In this document: piece by piece, positions 17,317 to 26,693 of the stretch
Layout of the letters: each line of letters opens with the position of its first letter
Numbering within the stretch: the stretch's first letter is position 1
Assembly: GCF_036182465.1 (NCBI RefSeq)
Contig: NZ_CP108081.1
Coordinates: forward strand, 11,718,001 to 11,782,000
Length of the DNA: 64,000 nt
From: Streptomyces sp. NBC_00258
GTDB lineage: Bacteria > Actinomycetota > Actinomycetes > Streptomycetales > Streptomycetaceae
Reading direction: 5' to 3'
The notes under the pieces: generated by a model
The model's input: only the letters and a program-made list of their open reading frames with translations
Databases searched by the model: none
Told to the model about the DNA's origin: nothing
Program-made: the position numbers and the translations under genes

Positions 17317-17712
17317 GACGGCAGTATCTCGGCCACGTCCACCTCATTTCCGCTGCTTGCTTGGGGCCGCGTGCGATCAGCCGGGCCGCACACTGTCACC
17401 GTCCCTATGGGGAATCGTGATCGTCAGGGTGGGGAATCACGTGACGCTCAGATCCCAAAGCCTGGGGAAATACATGACCGTCGACAGCGTCAGCCGCCGT
17501 CTCGATCCCTGCGTAGGTCCGGGCAGCGTTCCTGTCCGGGTAACCGACGAAATGCCGCCCTTCTGTCACGGCAGCGTCACTGATCAGCAGTTCTGACACA
17601 GGCGTTATTACGGCGGCCAGGGCCCGCGGCCCTGACAGATGTCAGGACCGCGGGCGAGCCGGTCCTCCTAACGTTCGAGGTGTCGCAGCGTTTCGGGGGA
17701 AGAGGGACGAAC
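17317..17712. other. Intergenic region with a long palindrome
   Basis: No gene is supported. The only clear structure is the palindrome at 17622-17655, listed separately. The region should contain the promoter for the lipoprotein gene at 17713. Confidence 0.4.
17622..17655. repeat. 16-bp-arm palindrome upstream of lipoprotein gene
   Basis: GCCCGCGGCCCTGACA (17622-17637) pairs with 17640-17655 with one mismatch and a 2-base centre; the core is TGACAGATGTCA. The near-absent loop and the position 58 bp before the lipoprotein start favour a regulator-binding site over a terminator. The regulator is unknown. Confidence 0.5.
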
Positions 17713-18654
17713 ATGGCCGGATACACCGGGTCCTGTCCAGGGCGGGGCAAGGCCGTGGCAGCACTGCTGCTTTGTCTGGCAGCCCCGGCGCTGTCGGCCT
17801 GTACGGCCGCACCACCACCCCCGTCTCCCAGGACCCCCGTCCCCGAGCCGACCGTCGCCGCCCGCGCACTCACGCCCGCGGAACGGCAGACCCTGGCCAA
17901 GGCCGAGGCGCTCCTGACGCGGAACTGCATGGAGGAGCGGGGATTCTCCTTCCACGTCGTCGAAGACCTGCCGGACGGGGTCAACCGCCTCTTCCCGCAC
18001 GTTGTCGACGACGAGGGCTGGGCCGCCGAGCACGGCTACGGCAGCGACATCCAGCGGAAACGGGACACCCTCGCCGCGAAGAACCCGAACCAGCTCTACT
18101 TCCGGAGCCTCTCCGCGGAGCGCAGGGACGCCGCCGTGGACGCGCTGAACGGCCCGAAACCGACGGGTCTGGAAGCGCGGGTTCCCGGCATGGGCACGGT
18201 CCGGCACAGCGATCAGGGCTGCGAGTCCGAGGCGCAACGGTCCCTCTACTCGGACCTGCGCAAGTGGTACAGCGCATGGAAGGTGACGGACGCTCTCGAG
18301 CGGTCCGTACCGTCTGCGGCCGCACGGAACGAGCGCTTCACGGCGGCTGTCTCACGGTGGTCGACCTGCATGCGGGCCAAGGGCCACTCGTACAGCTCTC
18401 CCATGGAGGCACGTCAGCGGTTCGTGCGGCCGGCGGGCGCGACCGGATCCGGCGAGTCCCGCGCCACCGAGATCGCGACCGCGAGGGCGGAGGCCCAGTG
18501 CGCCGGCCCCTCGGGTCTCGCAAAGACCGCCCGCACGCTCACGCGCGCCGAACGGGCGAAGACCGAGTCCGACCATTCCACCGAGTTCATCAACAGGAAG
18601 ACGCTGGAGTCCGGGGCGCTGAACCGTGCCCGGGACATCGTCAAGGCCGGCTGA
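17713..18654 (+). CDS. Putative secreted lipoprotein, unknown function
   Basis: A 313-residue protein with a signal peptide ending in the lipobox LSAC, followed by a proline-rich linker. The mature part has pairs of cysteines in similar contexts (NCMEERGF and TCMRAKGH). No family is recognised. ATG 17713 follows AGAGGGA. It lies 25 bases before the I36-type gene on the same strand, so both may be made together at the cell surface. Confidence 0.75.
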   Translation: MAGYTGSCPGRGKAVAALLLCLAAPALSACTAAPPPPSPRTPVPEPTVAARALTPAERQTLAKAEALLTRNCMEERGFSFHVVEDLPDGVNRLFPHVVDDEGWAAEHGYGSDIQRKRDTLAAKNPNQLYFRSLSAERRDAAVDALNGPKPTGLEARVPGMGTVRHSDQGCESEAQRSLYSDLRKWYSAWKVTDALERSVPSAAARNERFTAAVSRWSTCMRAKGHSYSSPMEARQRFVRPAGATGSGESRATEIATARAEAQCAGPSGLAKTARTLTRAERAKTESDHSTEFINRKTLESGALNRARDIVKAG

Positions 18655-18679
18655 CTCCCCATCTGAGAGGTATGAGGAA

Positions 18680-19156
18680 ATGAAGAAACTGACTCTGCTC
18701 GCCACCGGTGCCGCGATGCTCTTCGCGACAGTCGGCCCGGTCGCCGCCGCGCAGGCCGCGGACGGACCGGCCGCCGCGCCGCGCGCGGCGGCCGCCGCCG
18801 AGGACGGCAGGCTGCACGCGTGGGCGGACCCCTACCAGCAGGGCGCCCACTGTTCCTGGGAGGGCAACAAGCGTGACTGGGACTACGGCGACGACGGTGT
18901 GACGGGCAACTGCCAGCCGATGCGCAATGTCGCCTCGTCGCTGGAGAACCGCGGATTCGCGGGCGGTTACGACGATGTCGACCTGTACTACAACCAGGAC
19001 CAGAGCGGGGTGTACGCCTGCCTCGGTCATGGTGACGCGTGGCAGGACCTGACGGGAGGGGACTACATCTTCAACAACGGCCCGTGGTGGTGGGAGGGGA
19101 AGAACACGTCGGTCAACAACAACATCGCCTCGCACTCCTGGACCGACGGCTGCTGA
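18680..19156 (+). CDS. Secreted peptidase-inhibitor I36-family protein
   Basis: A 158-residue protein with an Ala-rich signal peptide (about 1-26). The mature domain has HCSWEGNKRDW, SLENRGFAGGYDDV and YACLGHGDAWQDL followed by a Trp-rich end. This is the beta/gamma-crystallin-like pattern of the I36 family, whose founder is the Streptomyces metalloproteinase inhibitor SMPI. Four cysteines fit two disulfides. Start at ATG 18680, with GAGAGG upstream. Target protease unknown. Confidence 0.8.
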   Translation: MKKLTLLATGAAMLFATVGPVAAAQAADGPAAAPRAAAAAEDGRLHAWADPYQQGAHCSWEGNKRDWDYGDDGVTGNCQPMRNVASSLENRGFAGGYDDVDLYYNQDQSGVYACLGHGDAWQDLTGGDYIFNNGPWWWEGKNTSVNNNIASHSWTDGC

Positions 19157-19168
19157 CCGGCTGATGTC

Positions 19169-19200
19169 GACCGTGCCGGGGTCGGGGGCCCGGCACGGTC
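19169..19200 (+). terminator. Hairpin terminator after I36-type gene
   Basis: GACCGTGCCGGG (19169-19180) and its exact complement (19189-19200) form a 12-bp stem with an 8-base loop, 12 bases after the stop codon. There is no T-tract, which is usual in Streptomyces. Confidence 0.8.
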
Positions 19201-19619
19201 CCACCGTTGTGACCGTCTCGTCCTGGGTAGGGCGAGGCCCGGACCCGGCCGGTCGGTCCGGATGGCACCCATGGGAGCGAACCCCGCAGGCCATGTCGCG
19301 GTCCCTTGCCGAGAAGGACTCCGGCCCGCCTGCCACCTGGCGTCCGCACCAGCCCCCGTGACTTCAGGCCGTCTTCTCACTGCCAGACGACCGATCCGCC
19401 CATCAGCCCCAGATGGCGTCAGCCGGCATCCCTGCCGTCGCGCGAAGCCGAACGCAGTGAGGCCGAGTGCCGAGTAAGGCACCGCGCATGTCACCGCGTT
19501 GCCGGTGTGCGCCTCGGGCGGGAGTCACGGTCGGAAGGCAGGTGCCCGGTGTATGTGGTGGCCGGGCCGCGAGCCCGGCCACCACTGCGAACCTGGCGGG
19601 TGGAGGCGCCAGTTGGGCT
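19201..19619. other. Gene-free stretch with one hairpin
   Basis: No gene is supported. GTGGTGGCCGGGC at 19555-19567 pairs perfectly with 19573-19585 over a 5-base loop. Such hairpins act as terminators, but the gene it served is not apparent; it may belong to the degraded transposon next to it. Confidence 0.5.
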
Positions 19620-19936
19620 CGACCAACGCCAGCAGCGCCGGCCTCAGCCCAGCATCCAGCTCGGTCGCCTTCGTCCGGCCTCCACCAGGAGGGCTGATCC
19701 GCCCCCAACGGAGCCTGGCCAGACTCCAGTTCAGTCGCTCCACGCGAATCCGTGCCCTCCCGGATCCCGGCCGCGGCCGCGACGAGCCTGATCCGACCAT
19801 GCCCCGACGACCGCGCTTCCGTCCCTACCGCCAACCGACGCTGACGCTCGTCCAGATGCGGCAACAACACCTGCAACTTCGCAGCCAGGATGGCCTCGAT
19901 CCCCTCCGGTCTCCCCACGATCGTCGACACCTGCAA
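19620..19936 (-). pseudogene. ISAzo13-family transposase N-terminal remnant
   Basis: The minus strand reads LLPHLDERQRRLAVGTEARS, then RIRLVAAAAGIREGT and ATELESGQAPLG. After a frame change it reads ATELDAGLRPALLALVEP. These are the conserved first ~100 residues of ISAzo13-type transposases. The remaining ~300 residues and the catalytic core are absent. Confidence 0.78.
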
Positions 19937-19952
19937 GGCATCTGAGCCGAGG

Positions 19953-20849
19953 TCAGGTCAGGGACGGCAGCACGTCCGATGCCACGGTGTCGAGGATCGC
20001 CTCGTCACCCGCGAAGGGGCCCGACTCCCTCGGCCACGGCGCCAGTACGTCGGTGAAGCCGAGCTCGCCCGCCCGACCGAGGAAGTCGCGGTAGCACTCG
20101 ACGCTCGACAGCGAGAAGACCGGCGCTGCGTCGGTCTGCAGGAACCGGCGGACCGTGGCGGGGTCGCGGGATTCGGCGTCCAATGCCTCGTCAAACCGGG
20201 CCGTCACCTCGGCCAGCGAGCGCCACCAGCCGTCCAACGAGTCGTGGTGGGTGCCCAGGGTGACCCACCCCTCGCCGTGCTTCGCGGCCAGGGCCAGAGC
20301 CTTCGGCCCGTTGGCCGCCAGCACGAACGGAGTGCGCGGTCGTTGCACGCAACCCGGCGCGTTCCGTGCGTCCACGGCCGTGTAGTACTCGCCGGAGTAG
20401 TCGACCCGGTCGTTGGTCAGCAGGGCGTCCAGCAACTCGACGAACTCCCGGTACCGGCGGAACGGGCTGGTGGCCTTCGTGGTGTCGCCGAACACCTCCA
20501 CGTCGTAGCCGTTGACCCCGCCCGCGCCGATGCCGACCGTGCAGCGGCCGTCGGACAGGTCGTCCACCGCGAGCACGTCCCTGGCGAACGACAGCGGGTG
20601 GCGGAAGTTCGGCGACGCGACCATGAAGCCCAACTCGATCCGAGAGGTCACCGCCGCCGCCGCGCTCAACGTCGGCACGGCGCCGAACCAGGTGTGGTCG
20701 ACGAGCGGACCCCAGCCCAGGTGGTCAAACGTCCAAGCGTGGGCGAAGCCATACGCTTCTGCCGCCTGCCACCGTGGTTTCGCCTCGGCCCAGTGGTACT
20801 CCGGCAAGATCGTGATCCCGGCCCGCACGACACCCCCATCTCCGATCAT
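19953..20849 (-). CDS. LLM-class (luciferase-like, F420-type) oxidoreductase
   Basis: A 298-residue TIM-barrel flavin/F420-dependent oxidoreductase of the luciferase-like monooxygenase superfamily. Typical segments are AEAYGFAHAWTFDHLG, SRIELGFMVASPNFRHP, VGIGAGG and GGRAGELGF-like text near the C-terminus. Actinobacterial members commonly use F420. The ATG at 20849 has no ribosome site; a GTG seven codons in (20828) is preceded by GGAGATGGGGG and may be the real start. Substrate unknown; no pathway genes adjoin. Confidence 0.85.
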   Translation of the reverse strand: MIGDGGVVRAGITILPEYHWAEAKPRWQAAEAYGFAHAWTFDHLGWGPLVDHTWFGAVPTLSAAAAVTSRIELGFMVASPNFRHPLSFARDVLAVDDLSDGRCTVGIGAGGVNGYDVEVFGDTTKATSPFRRYREFVELLDALLTNDRVDYSGEYYTAVDARNAPGCVQRPRTPFVLAANGPKALALAAKHGEGWVTLGTHHDSLDGWWRSLAEVTARFDEALDAESRDPATVRRFLQTDAAPVFSLSSVECYRDFLGRAGELGFTDVLAPWPRESGPFAGDEAILDTVASDVLPSLT

Positions 20850-20869
20850 CGGTCGCGTTCATTCGAATC

Positions 20870-21075
20870 CTAGTCCGGGGCGAGGACGGTCGGCTCAAGG
20901 CCCGGCTGTGACTCGGACATGATCGTGCCGGCAGCCACGGCCGCGGTCCGATCCCTGTTGTCCGGTGGCGGATCGTCCGCACCGCGGGCTTCGGCCAGCG
21001 CCGCCGCGAACTCCCGCGCGATCACCACGTGCTCACAAGCCGCCTCGACGGACGTGACCGCGACTCCGGAAGCCG
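20870..21075 (-). pseudogene. C-terminal remnant of an unidentified gene
   Basis: A minus-strand frame of about 67 codons (SVEAACEHVVIAREF ... MSESQPGLEPTVLAPD) with coding-like composition ends at 20870. No start codon is present and the upstream side meets the IS1182-type remnant, suggesting truncation by that element. Family not recognised. Confidence 0.35.
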
Positions 21076-21112
21076 TTTGAAACAGGGCTGTTGGGAAGTC
21101 GCCCTGATTCGT

Positions 21113-21451
21113 TCATCGTTCGCCTGACGCGGCCAGTCGGTCCTCCTCGGCCCGCAGCTCGGGGTGGGTGGCCAGGATGATGAACCGGTCGGCCTGGGAA
21201 GCGGTGCCCAGAGGACCGAAGATGCGCTCCGTGAGCGGTGAGAGCAGACCCAGAGGGCTGCCCACCTCGCGGTTCGAAGGCACGTTCCTCGTACCGGACG
21301 CGGGCCGGTGCGGGCTCCTCGCCGAACCGGAACGTGGCAGCGACTTGGTGAGTTCCAGTGCGTCGTTCGCCATCGAGTCGATCTCGGCTTCGCATTCCGA
21401 GGTGACGCTCTCAAGCCGCTGCAGGCGCTGGTTGGAGTCGCGTGAGGCGTT
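21113..21451 (-). pseudogene. IS1182-family transposase, distal fragment
   Basis: Continues the transposase interrupted by IS21: reading leftward it encodes NASRDSNQRLQRLESV and ECEAEIDSMANDA, the segment that directly follows SPMDANA in this family. It then diverges and ends at 21113, well short of the usual length, so the catalytic part is deleted. The proximal fragment is at 24204-24650. Confidence 0.8.
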
Positions 21452-21522
21452 TGTGAACGTCGGCGATATTCCCCAGGGGGTCTGTCGGGGCAATTCCCCA
21501 CCCCCTGGGGCGTGAGTCGATG

Positions 21523-22293
21523 TCAGCTGGCCGGGGGCTTGCTGGAGCCGGAGGGCCCCTTCGGTCGCTTGTTGGGACGGTAGCTGGGGCCGTTCATGAT
21601 GACCTGGTGGCTGGCGTTGATCAGCCGATCGAGGAGCGACTCGGCGACGACGGGATTCGGGAAGAGCGGATACCAGTCGCTGGGTGCCCGGTTGCTCGTG
21701 ATGATCAGGGAACGCCCTTGCCGCTCGGAGACCAACTCGTAGAGGTCGTCGGCCTGGGAGGCGTTCATCTGGCGCATGGCGAAGTCGTCGAGGATGAGCA
21801 CGTCTGGTCGGATGAGGTCGCGCATGCGCCGGTCCCAGGTGCGGTCCGCGTGGCCGCCGGCGAGTTCGGAAAGGACGCGGCTGGTCTTCGAGAAGCGGAC
21901 GTTGGCGCCCTGGCGGACGGCCTGGTGGCCGAGGGCCTGCGCGACGTGTGTTTTCCCGACGCCGACGGGTCCGAACAAAATGACGGACTCGCCGGAGTGG
22001 AGCCAGCGCAGGGCCGCGAGGTCGCGGATCTGGGCGGCGGGCAGTTTCGGGGAAGCGTTGAAGTCGAAGCCCTCCAGGGTGACTTGCTGCTCGAACCGGG
22101 CTTTGCGCAGGCGCCGTTCGAGGGCGACGGACTCGCGGCGAGTGATCTCGTCCTGGCAAAGAACCTGCAGAAAGTCGAGGTGGCCAAGCTCGCCGCCCTG
22201 GGCCTGCGTGAGCCGGGCGTCGAGGGTTTCGAGCATGCCGGACAGCCGCAAGATCTTGAGCGAGTCGCGCAGGGCGGTGGTCATCACGCTCAC
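21523..22293 (-). CDS. istB: IS21 helper ATPase IstB
   Basis: A 256-residue AAA+ ATPase: Walker A GPVGVGKTH, Walker B DVLILDDFA, and IITSNRAPSDWYP (sensor 1 region). IstB assists the IstA transposase in target selection and strand transfer. Its start overlaps the istA stop region by 4 bases, so the two are translationally coupled. Confidence 0.96.
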   Translation of the reverse strand: MSVMTTALRDSLKILRLSGMLETLDARLTQAQGGELGHLDFLQVLCQDEITRRESVALERRLRKARFEQQVTLEGFDFNASPKLPAAQIRDLAALRWLHSGESVILFGPVGVGKTHVAQALGHQAVRQGANVRFSKTSRVLSELAGGHADRTWDRRMRDLIRPDVLILDDFAMRQMNASQADDLYELVSERQGRSLIITSNRAPSDWYPLFPNPVVAESLLDRLINASHQVIMNGPSYRPNKRPKGPSGSSKPPAS

Positions 22294-23909
22294 CGGGCGG
22301 CCTCCTCAGCGTCACCGTTCCCCTGGTCGTCGCCGACGGTGCCGGAGATCTGGGTGGGGATGACGGCGTCGGCGAACAGACCCTCGGGGCCGTGCAGAAA
22401 GGCCGATGCGCCGGCGTCGCCGGTCTCGGGTTCCGGGTCGGTCTCGGTGCCGGCGACCAGGATGCCCTTGACGGTCCGATAGGACGGGTCGCCGACCGCG
22501 ATCGCCTTCGCGCAGGCGGCCTCGAGCCTGGTGTCGCCGTACTTCTTGCGCAGGCCGAGCACCCCCTGGGCGGCCCGGAGCCGATAGAGGGCATTGACCT
22601 CCAGGAGCTGGTCGATCACCTGCCGGCAGGCGTCCCCGACCTGCGAGGCTTGGCCGCGGCACCAGATCGGCGTGCGCATCTGGAAGGCAATCTTCTCGGG
22701 CGGGTAGTCGTTCTTGTCGGTGCGTTTGCCCTGCTCAAGTGCGGCATGTGTCTTGACCAGTTCGCCCTCGTGGAAGACCTGCACCATAGTGGCGGTGGAG
22801 CGGACATCGACGCGACGGCCGATGAGTTTCCAGGGCACCGAGTAGAGGGTCCGGCCGACCTTGACGTGGATGTCCGGGCCGACCGTCGCCTTCGACCATC
22901 TGGCCAGCACGAACGGCGCCTCGGGCAGCGGCAGCAGGGCCGACGCCTCGATCGTCTCGAACACAGACAGCGGAGCGGCACCGCCCAACGGGCGACACTG
23001 CCGCTGACCTGCGACATTCCGGGACCAGAGCAGGGCCTCGGCCTGCATATGGTCCACCGAGGTGAACGTCCGCCCGCGCCAGTAGGAGTCGCGGACGTAG
23101 GGCATGGGCCGCTCCACCCTGGGCTTGTCCTTGGGCTTCAACGCCCGGGCCGGATCCACCAACGCCCCGTAGTAGGTGGCGAGTTCGGCATACGACCTGT
23201 TGATTTTCGGATCGTAGAGGTCCGGCTTGTCGACCCCCGTCTTGAGGTTGTCCGGCACCAGTCGGCGCGGCACCCCGCCGAAGAACCGGAACGCTTCCAC
23301 GTGCGCTTGGGTCCAGGCGTGCTGATCCATGTGCGCCACCGGGCGTACGAACATGTGCCGCGAGGCGGGCAGCACCATCACGAACGCCCAAATCCGGTGC
23401 CGTTTCCCGGTGTTGGGATTGATCCACTGCCCCAGGAAGCCGTAGTCGATCTGTGCTTCCGAGCCCGGCTCGACGTTCTCCCGCAGCACGGTGACCTTGG
23501 ACCGGGCCGCCTCGTCGGGCAGATTCTCGTGCACCCACCGGCGGAACGAGGTCAGCCCCGCCTGCAGCTTTCGCTCGTCGCGCAGCCGCTGATGGATCGT
23601 GGTCACCGTGCAGGTGTTCAACATCTCCACCACGTAGTCGCGGTGTCGCTCGATCTCCGGCCAAGTCAGCTGATTCAGCCGCCTGTTGGCCTGATCGGGG
23701 AACCAGCTCTTGATCAGTTTCGCCCAGTCGGTCTCGCTCATCGGCGGTCCGCCCGGGGTGATCCCGGCCGCCTCGGCCGGCGCCAGATACTTCCTGATTG
23801 TCTTCCGGTCCAGCCCGAGCGACGCCGACAACTGCGTCTTCGAGCGGCCCGCGTACCAGTGGACGTAGATCTCCACGATGTCCGTCACGCTGAATGTTCT
23901 CCTTGCCAT
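22290..23909 (-). CDS. istA: IS21 transposase IstA
   Basis: A 539-residue IS21-type DDE transposase. It has an N-terminal helix-turn-helix (GRSKTQLSASLGLDRKTIRK, residues ~17-36) and an integrase-like core with EAQIDYGFLG (first Asp), VPDNLKTGV (second Asp region) and a downstream Glu. The C-terminal mu-type beta-barrel region follows (HVKVGRTLYSVPWKLIG). The frame is open throughout. Confidence 0.96.
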   Translation of the reverse strand: MARRTFSVTDIVEIYVHWYAGRSKTQLSASLGLDRKTIRKYLAPAEAAGITPGGPPMSETDWAKLIKSWFPDQANRRLNQLTWPEIERHRDYVVEMLNTCTVTTIHQRLRDERKLQAGLTSFRRWVHENLPDEAARSKVTVLRENVEPGSEAQIDYGFLGQWINPNTGKRHRIWAFVMVLPASRHMFVRPVAHMDQHAWTQAHVEAFRFFGGVPRRLVPDNLKTGVDKPDLYDPKINRSYAELATYYGALVDPARALKPKDKPRVERPMPYVRDSYWRGRTFTSVDHMQAEALLWSRNVAGQRQCRPLGGAAPLSVFETIEASALLPLPEAPFVLARWSKATVGPDIHVKVGRTLYSVPWKLIGRRVDVRSTATMVQVFHEGELVKTHAALEQGKRTDKNDYPPEKIAFQMRTPIWCRGQASQVGDACRQVIDQLLEVNALYRLRAAQGVLGLRKKYGDTRLEAACAKAIAVGDPSYRTVKGILVAGTETDPEPETGDAGASAFLHGPEGLFADAVIPTQISGTVGDDQGNGDAEEAAR

Positions 23910-24203
23910 CCGGATCGCCCGTCGACCCTCCCGGTCCGCTGGTCAAGGGACACCAGCGACTCCGAGTAGGCCCGGACCCTCAACCCGGCACGGGCATGCC
24001 CCAGGGGATCTCCATCGATTCGCAAGAAGGATCTATCGGTCGAACAAACCACCCGACACGGGGAAAGATCATCAACCCGAGACCACGACGGACATCCCCA
24101 CCCATGACGGGCGTCGCCCTGGGGAACCGGCGTCACCAGGGCGGGGAATTACGGCGACAGAATCAGCCAGAAAGCAGGGAATTGAGCCGTCGCCGACAGC
24201 GTT

Positions 24204-24650
24204 CGCATCCATGGGAGATCCGTCCACCGCAACAGCCGCAAGGTTCAGCAGGCCCTGTTGGCGACCGCACACCGCCAGGACCTGCACAAACAGTAGTTTC
24301 AAGGCCGCCCGGTGACGTCTGATGAACCGAGCGAGCGTGGAATGGTCGCCTCTTCGGTTCGCGGCAATGATCCGGCAGCCCACGTCATCGAAGCACGCCT
24401 GCTCAATCTTGCGAGAGGACCGGATTCCCTTGCCGTAGCAGTACAGAAGCAACGCGATCAGAGTCTGGGGAGGATAGGCCGCCCGCCCCTGACGGTCATC
24501 ACGGTAGCTGTGGACGAACGCCGTCAGATCAAGTTGATCAATAACGTCGAGCACCTTCCAGCACAGGTGGTCGGGCGTCGGCCGCTCCCGCACATCCTGC
24601 GGCATCTCAAGAACACGGTCACGGTTGCACGAGAGAATGTTCCGCCCCAC
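24204..24650 (-). pseudogene. IS1182-family transposase, proximal fragment
   Basis: Encodes HLCWKVLDVIDQLDLTAFV, YPPQTLIALLLYCYGKG, SSRKIEQACFDDVGCR and VAVDGSPMDANA, the conserved N-terminal third (DUF772-type) of IS1182 transposases. It is interrupted by the IS21 element after the DANA codons. The rest resumes at 21451. Confidence 0.9.
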
Positions 24651-25015
24651 AAAGGTAGGCTCCGAGGCGGCGCAGAAGACCGGAATCGAACGTCAAATAC
24701 TACTCGACGGTCAGTGAGCAGCCGTTACGCGACAGCATCCGTACTGTCCGGCCCGTGCACCGAAACCCTCAACACCCGGACCAGGCAGGCCACTTGGTTC
24801 GAAGAACTGGCGGTCCGCCACCCGCTACGACGTGGGCAAGACCGTGAAACGACCCGAGAGCATCACCGAACGAAACCGACTCAGACCATAAAGAACACGC
24901 TTACCTCGAGACCCGATTAGCAGACCCGAGATAGCCAGTCGGCACGCGTTCATTGACCTGTCGAAGACGCTTCGACAGGGCCGACTCGTGCACCACCCCG
25001 ATTGCAGGTGCCGGT
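24651..25015. other. Intergenic, with a 10-bp perfect palindrome
   Basis: No gene supported. CCTGTCGAAG (24957-24966) and its complement (24970-24979) flank a 3-base loop, forming a strong hairpin that could be a terminator or an operator. Confidence 0.45.
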
Positions 25016-25330
25016 TCACGACGACTGTGGGAGTCGTCGCCTGACCGAGTCTTCGATGCCGGCTTGTTTTGACGTTGGTTGAGGGTTCGTGGCAAGAGCG
25101 GATCGCCCCGTGGCCTGCGCTCGATACCGCCCCGGTGTAGTGCCGAACTCCCTCTCGAAGGCGTGGGAGAGTGCGTAGGGGCCGCCGTAGCCGACTCGTC
25201 CGGCGATGGTGGCCAGGGTTTCCTTGGTGTCGCGGAGCAGGGTGGCGGCAAGAATCACGCGCCACCAGGTGAGGTACGCCATCGGAGGGCGGCCGACCAG
25301 GGTGGTGAACCGGCGAGCCAGGGTGGGGCT
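25016..25330 (-). pseudogene. AraC-family regulator, C-terminal fragment
   Basis: The minus strand encodes LARRFTTLVGRPPMAYLTWW, AATLLRDTKETLATIAGRVG, YGGPYALSHAFEREFG and TTPGRYR. This is the complete second half of an AraC-type double helix-turn-helix. The N-terminal cupin-like domain and the first helices are gone. At the break, the plus strand carries the end of a different gene (VTVGLTLPWSSGVVEVAT, stop at 25410), so two gene ends were joined by a rearrangement. Confidence 0.8.
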
Positions 25331-25514
25331 TCCTCCGCCAGGACCTCGACACGGTGACCGTCGGCCTGACCCTGCCCTGGAGCTCCGGAGTCGTCGAAGT
25401 CGCCACGTAAACCGGGTGAGAACACTGAAGCGAGCTATGTACGGCCCAGCCTCATTCGAACTCCTCCGTGCCCGGATTCTCACCCAGTCATGAGGGCTGC
25501 GACTCACGCTCGCC

Positions 25515-25850
25515 TCAAGGGACGAGTCTGGTGGCAAAGGCCGCTATCAGGGTGTCCGCCCTCAGCAGCAGCTCAGGGTTGGAAGTTCCCGCCACGCGGA
25601 CAGAAACCTCATCACCACTCACGGCCTTGGCAAGGTGCACTTCAATGTGATGGTCCGATCCGACGAGCGGATAGCTGTACCAGCGGACCGGGTGCCCATC
25701 ATCGGTGGCCTCAAGGCCGAGTTCGACCGCCTGCCAGTCAGTGCCATCGAAGTCACAGCCGGCGTAACGCGCCAAGAGGGCCAAGAAGGGCTGGACGTTC
25801 TCGTTCCAGATCCAGCTCTCTACCGTGCGCTCCCGGTCGCTCTCTGTCAT
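25515..25850 (-). CDS. Small hypothetical protein
   Basis: A 111-residue acidic protein (MTESDRERTVESW ... FATRLVP) with coding-like composition. No family recognised; it looks like a cytoplasmic alpha/beta protein with no signal or membrane segment. The ribosome site is weak. Confidence 0.6.
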   Translation of the reverse strand: MTESDRERTVESWIWNENVQPFLALLARYAGCDFDGTDWQAVELGLEATDDGHPVRWYSYPLVGSDHHIEVHLAKAVSGDEVSVRVAGTSNPELLLRADTLIAAFATRLVP

Positions 25851-25919
25851 CCGGTCAGAGTGTCAGACCGCGTTTGAGATCTGCCATGTCCCGTGGTGGC
25901 AGTGATCGTTGAGCCTGTC

Positions 25920-25979
25920 GTGAGCGGTGCTGGGGGGTATCCATCGGACCTGACCGATGAGCAGTGGACGCTGGTGTAG
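25920..25979 (+). pseudogene. IS5-type transposase N-terminal scrap
   Basis: Twenty codons read VSGAGGYPSDLTDEQWTLV followed by a TAG stop. The DLTDEQW motif marks the N-terminus of IS5-family (DUF4096) transposases. Nothing further of the gene remains. Confidence 0.7.
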
Positions 25980-26066
25980 ACGGTCTTCGGGCGTTGTCAC
26001 GTTGTTGGGTGTGGGGGTGTCTGACGGTGTGCCGGGGCGTTGTGGAGTCGGGTTCCGGCTGTGTGC

Positions 26067-26339
26067 TCACGGCGCGGTGGGCAGGCTGGCGACTTCGGTG
26101 ATCTGATCCCAGATTGTGAAGCGGACGGTCATTTCGGCTCGGTAGTCGTGTGCGGGGATCAGATGTCGGCGGGGTCGGAAGTGGGGCGTGATGCCGCTGA
26201 ATGCGGACAGAAACCGCTGTGCTCCGCCCACGGAACGGAAGCCTTTCATCGTCCGTTCGCGCTGCCTCGTTGGCTGGTGGCTGTTCTCCGCCCGGTTGTT
26301 CAGCGTTCCCGGGTCCAACGTCCGCGTAAGGCAGAGGAG
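26067..26339 (-). pseudogene. IS6-family transposase, C-terminal fragment
   Basis: Encodes LDPGTLNNRAENSHQPTRQR, TMKGFRSVGGAQRFL and FRPRRHLIPAHDYR. This is the last third of IS6 (IS26-like) transposases, including the Glu of the DDE triad in NRAENSH. The 5' part is missing beyond about 26340. Confidence 0.85.
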
Positions 26340-26693
26340 TTCACCCCGGTGGTGTACGCCTTGTCACCCCGCACCCGCAGCCGCCCGTGACCAGTCTTTT
26401 CAGGTCCCACGGACTACGGATGTCGAAGGTATTGACGCATCCCGCTGCTCACATTTAACGTCTGCCCGACATCGCGAACGTCGTTCGATCCACCGGACGA
26501 CTTCCGCCCTCACCCGCTCTTGGATTGACCAACCGTGCCGGCGAGAGACATGCCGTTGCGCGGATCCGACCCCGCTTCCGCGTCGTGCGGTAGTCGACCC
26601 TGTCCCGCCAACGCTGGGACTGAGCCCCCCCGGTTGACCCTGCTTCGCTCTTTTCGCCCGATGGTGGCATTCGCAGAACGATAGGAGATAGAC
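26340..26693. promoter_or_regulatory. Upstream region of GH43 gene
   Basis: No gene supported. It contains the short palindrome CGAAC-GTC-GTTCG (26475-26487), about 205 bp before the glycosidase start. This is a possible operator for the neighbouring LacI regulator, but unproven. Confidence 0.35.

Larger units (their letters stand above)
21452..24198 (-). mobile_element. IS21-family insertion sequence, complete
   Basis: A 2747-bp element with TGT...ACA ends. Related terminal repeats occur at both sides: GTCGGCGATATTCCCC (21459) and TGTCGGGGCAATTCCCC (21483) on the left, and inverted equivalents ending at 24198 and 24159 on the right. The 5-bp GCGTT is duplicated (21447-21451 and 24199-24203). 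Removing the element and one GCGTT restores an uninterrupted IS1182 transposase frame (DANASRDS). It carries istA and istB and appears intact. Confidence 0.95.

Noticed and set aside
21452..22594. Long minus-strand frame overlapping istB
   Set aside because: Out-of-frame shadow over istB and istA; only its last part (21113-21451) is real, as the IS1182 remnant.
24672..24700. GGAATCGAAC resembling the T-arm of a tRNA
   Set aside because: The flanking bases do not pair into a T stem and no acceptor, D or anticodon arms could be built.
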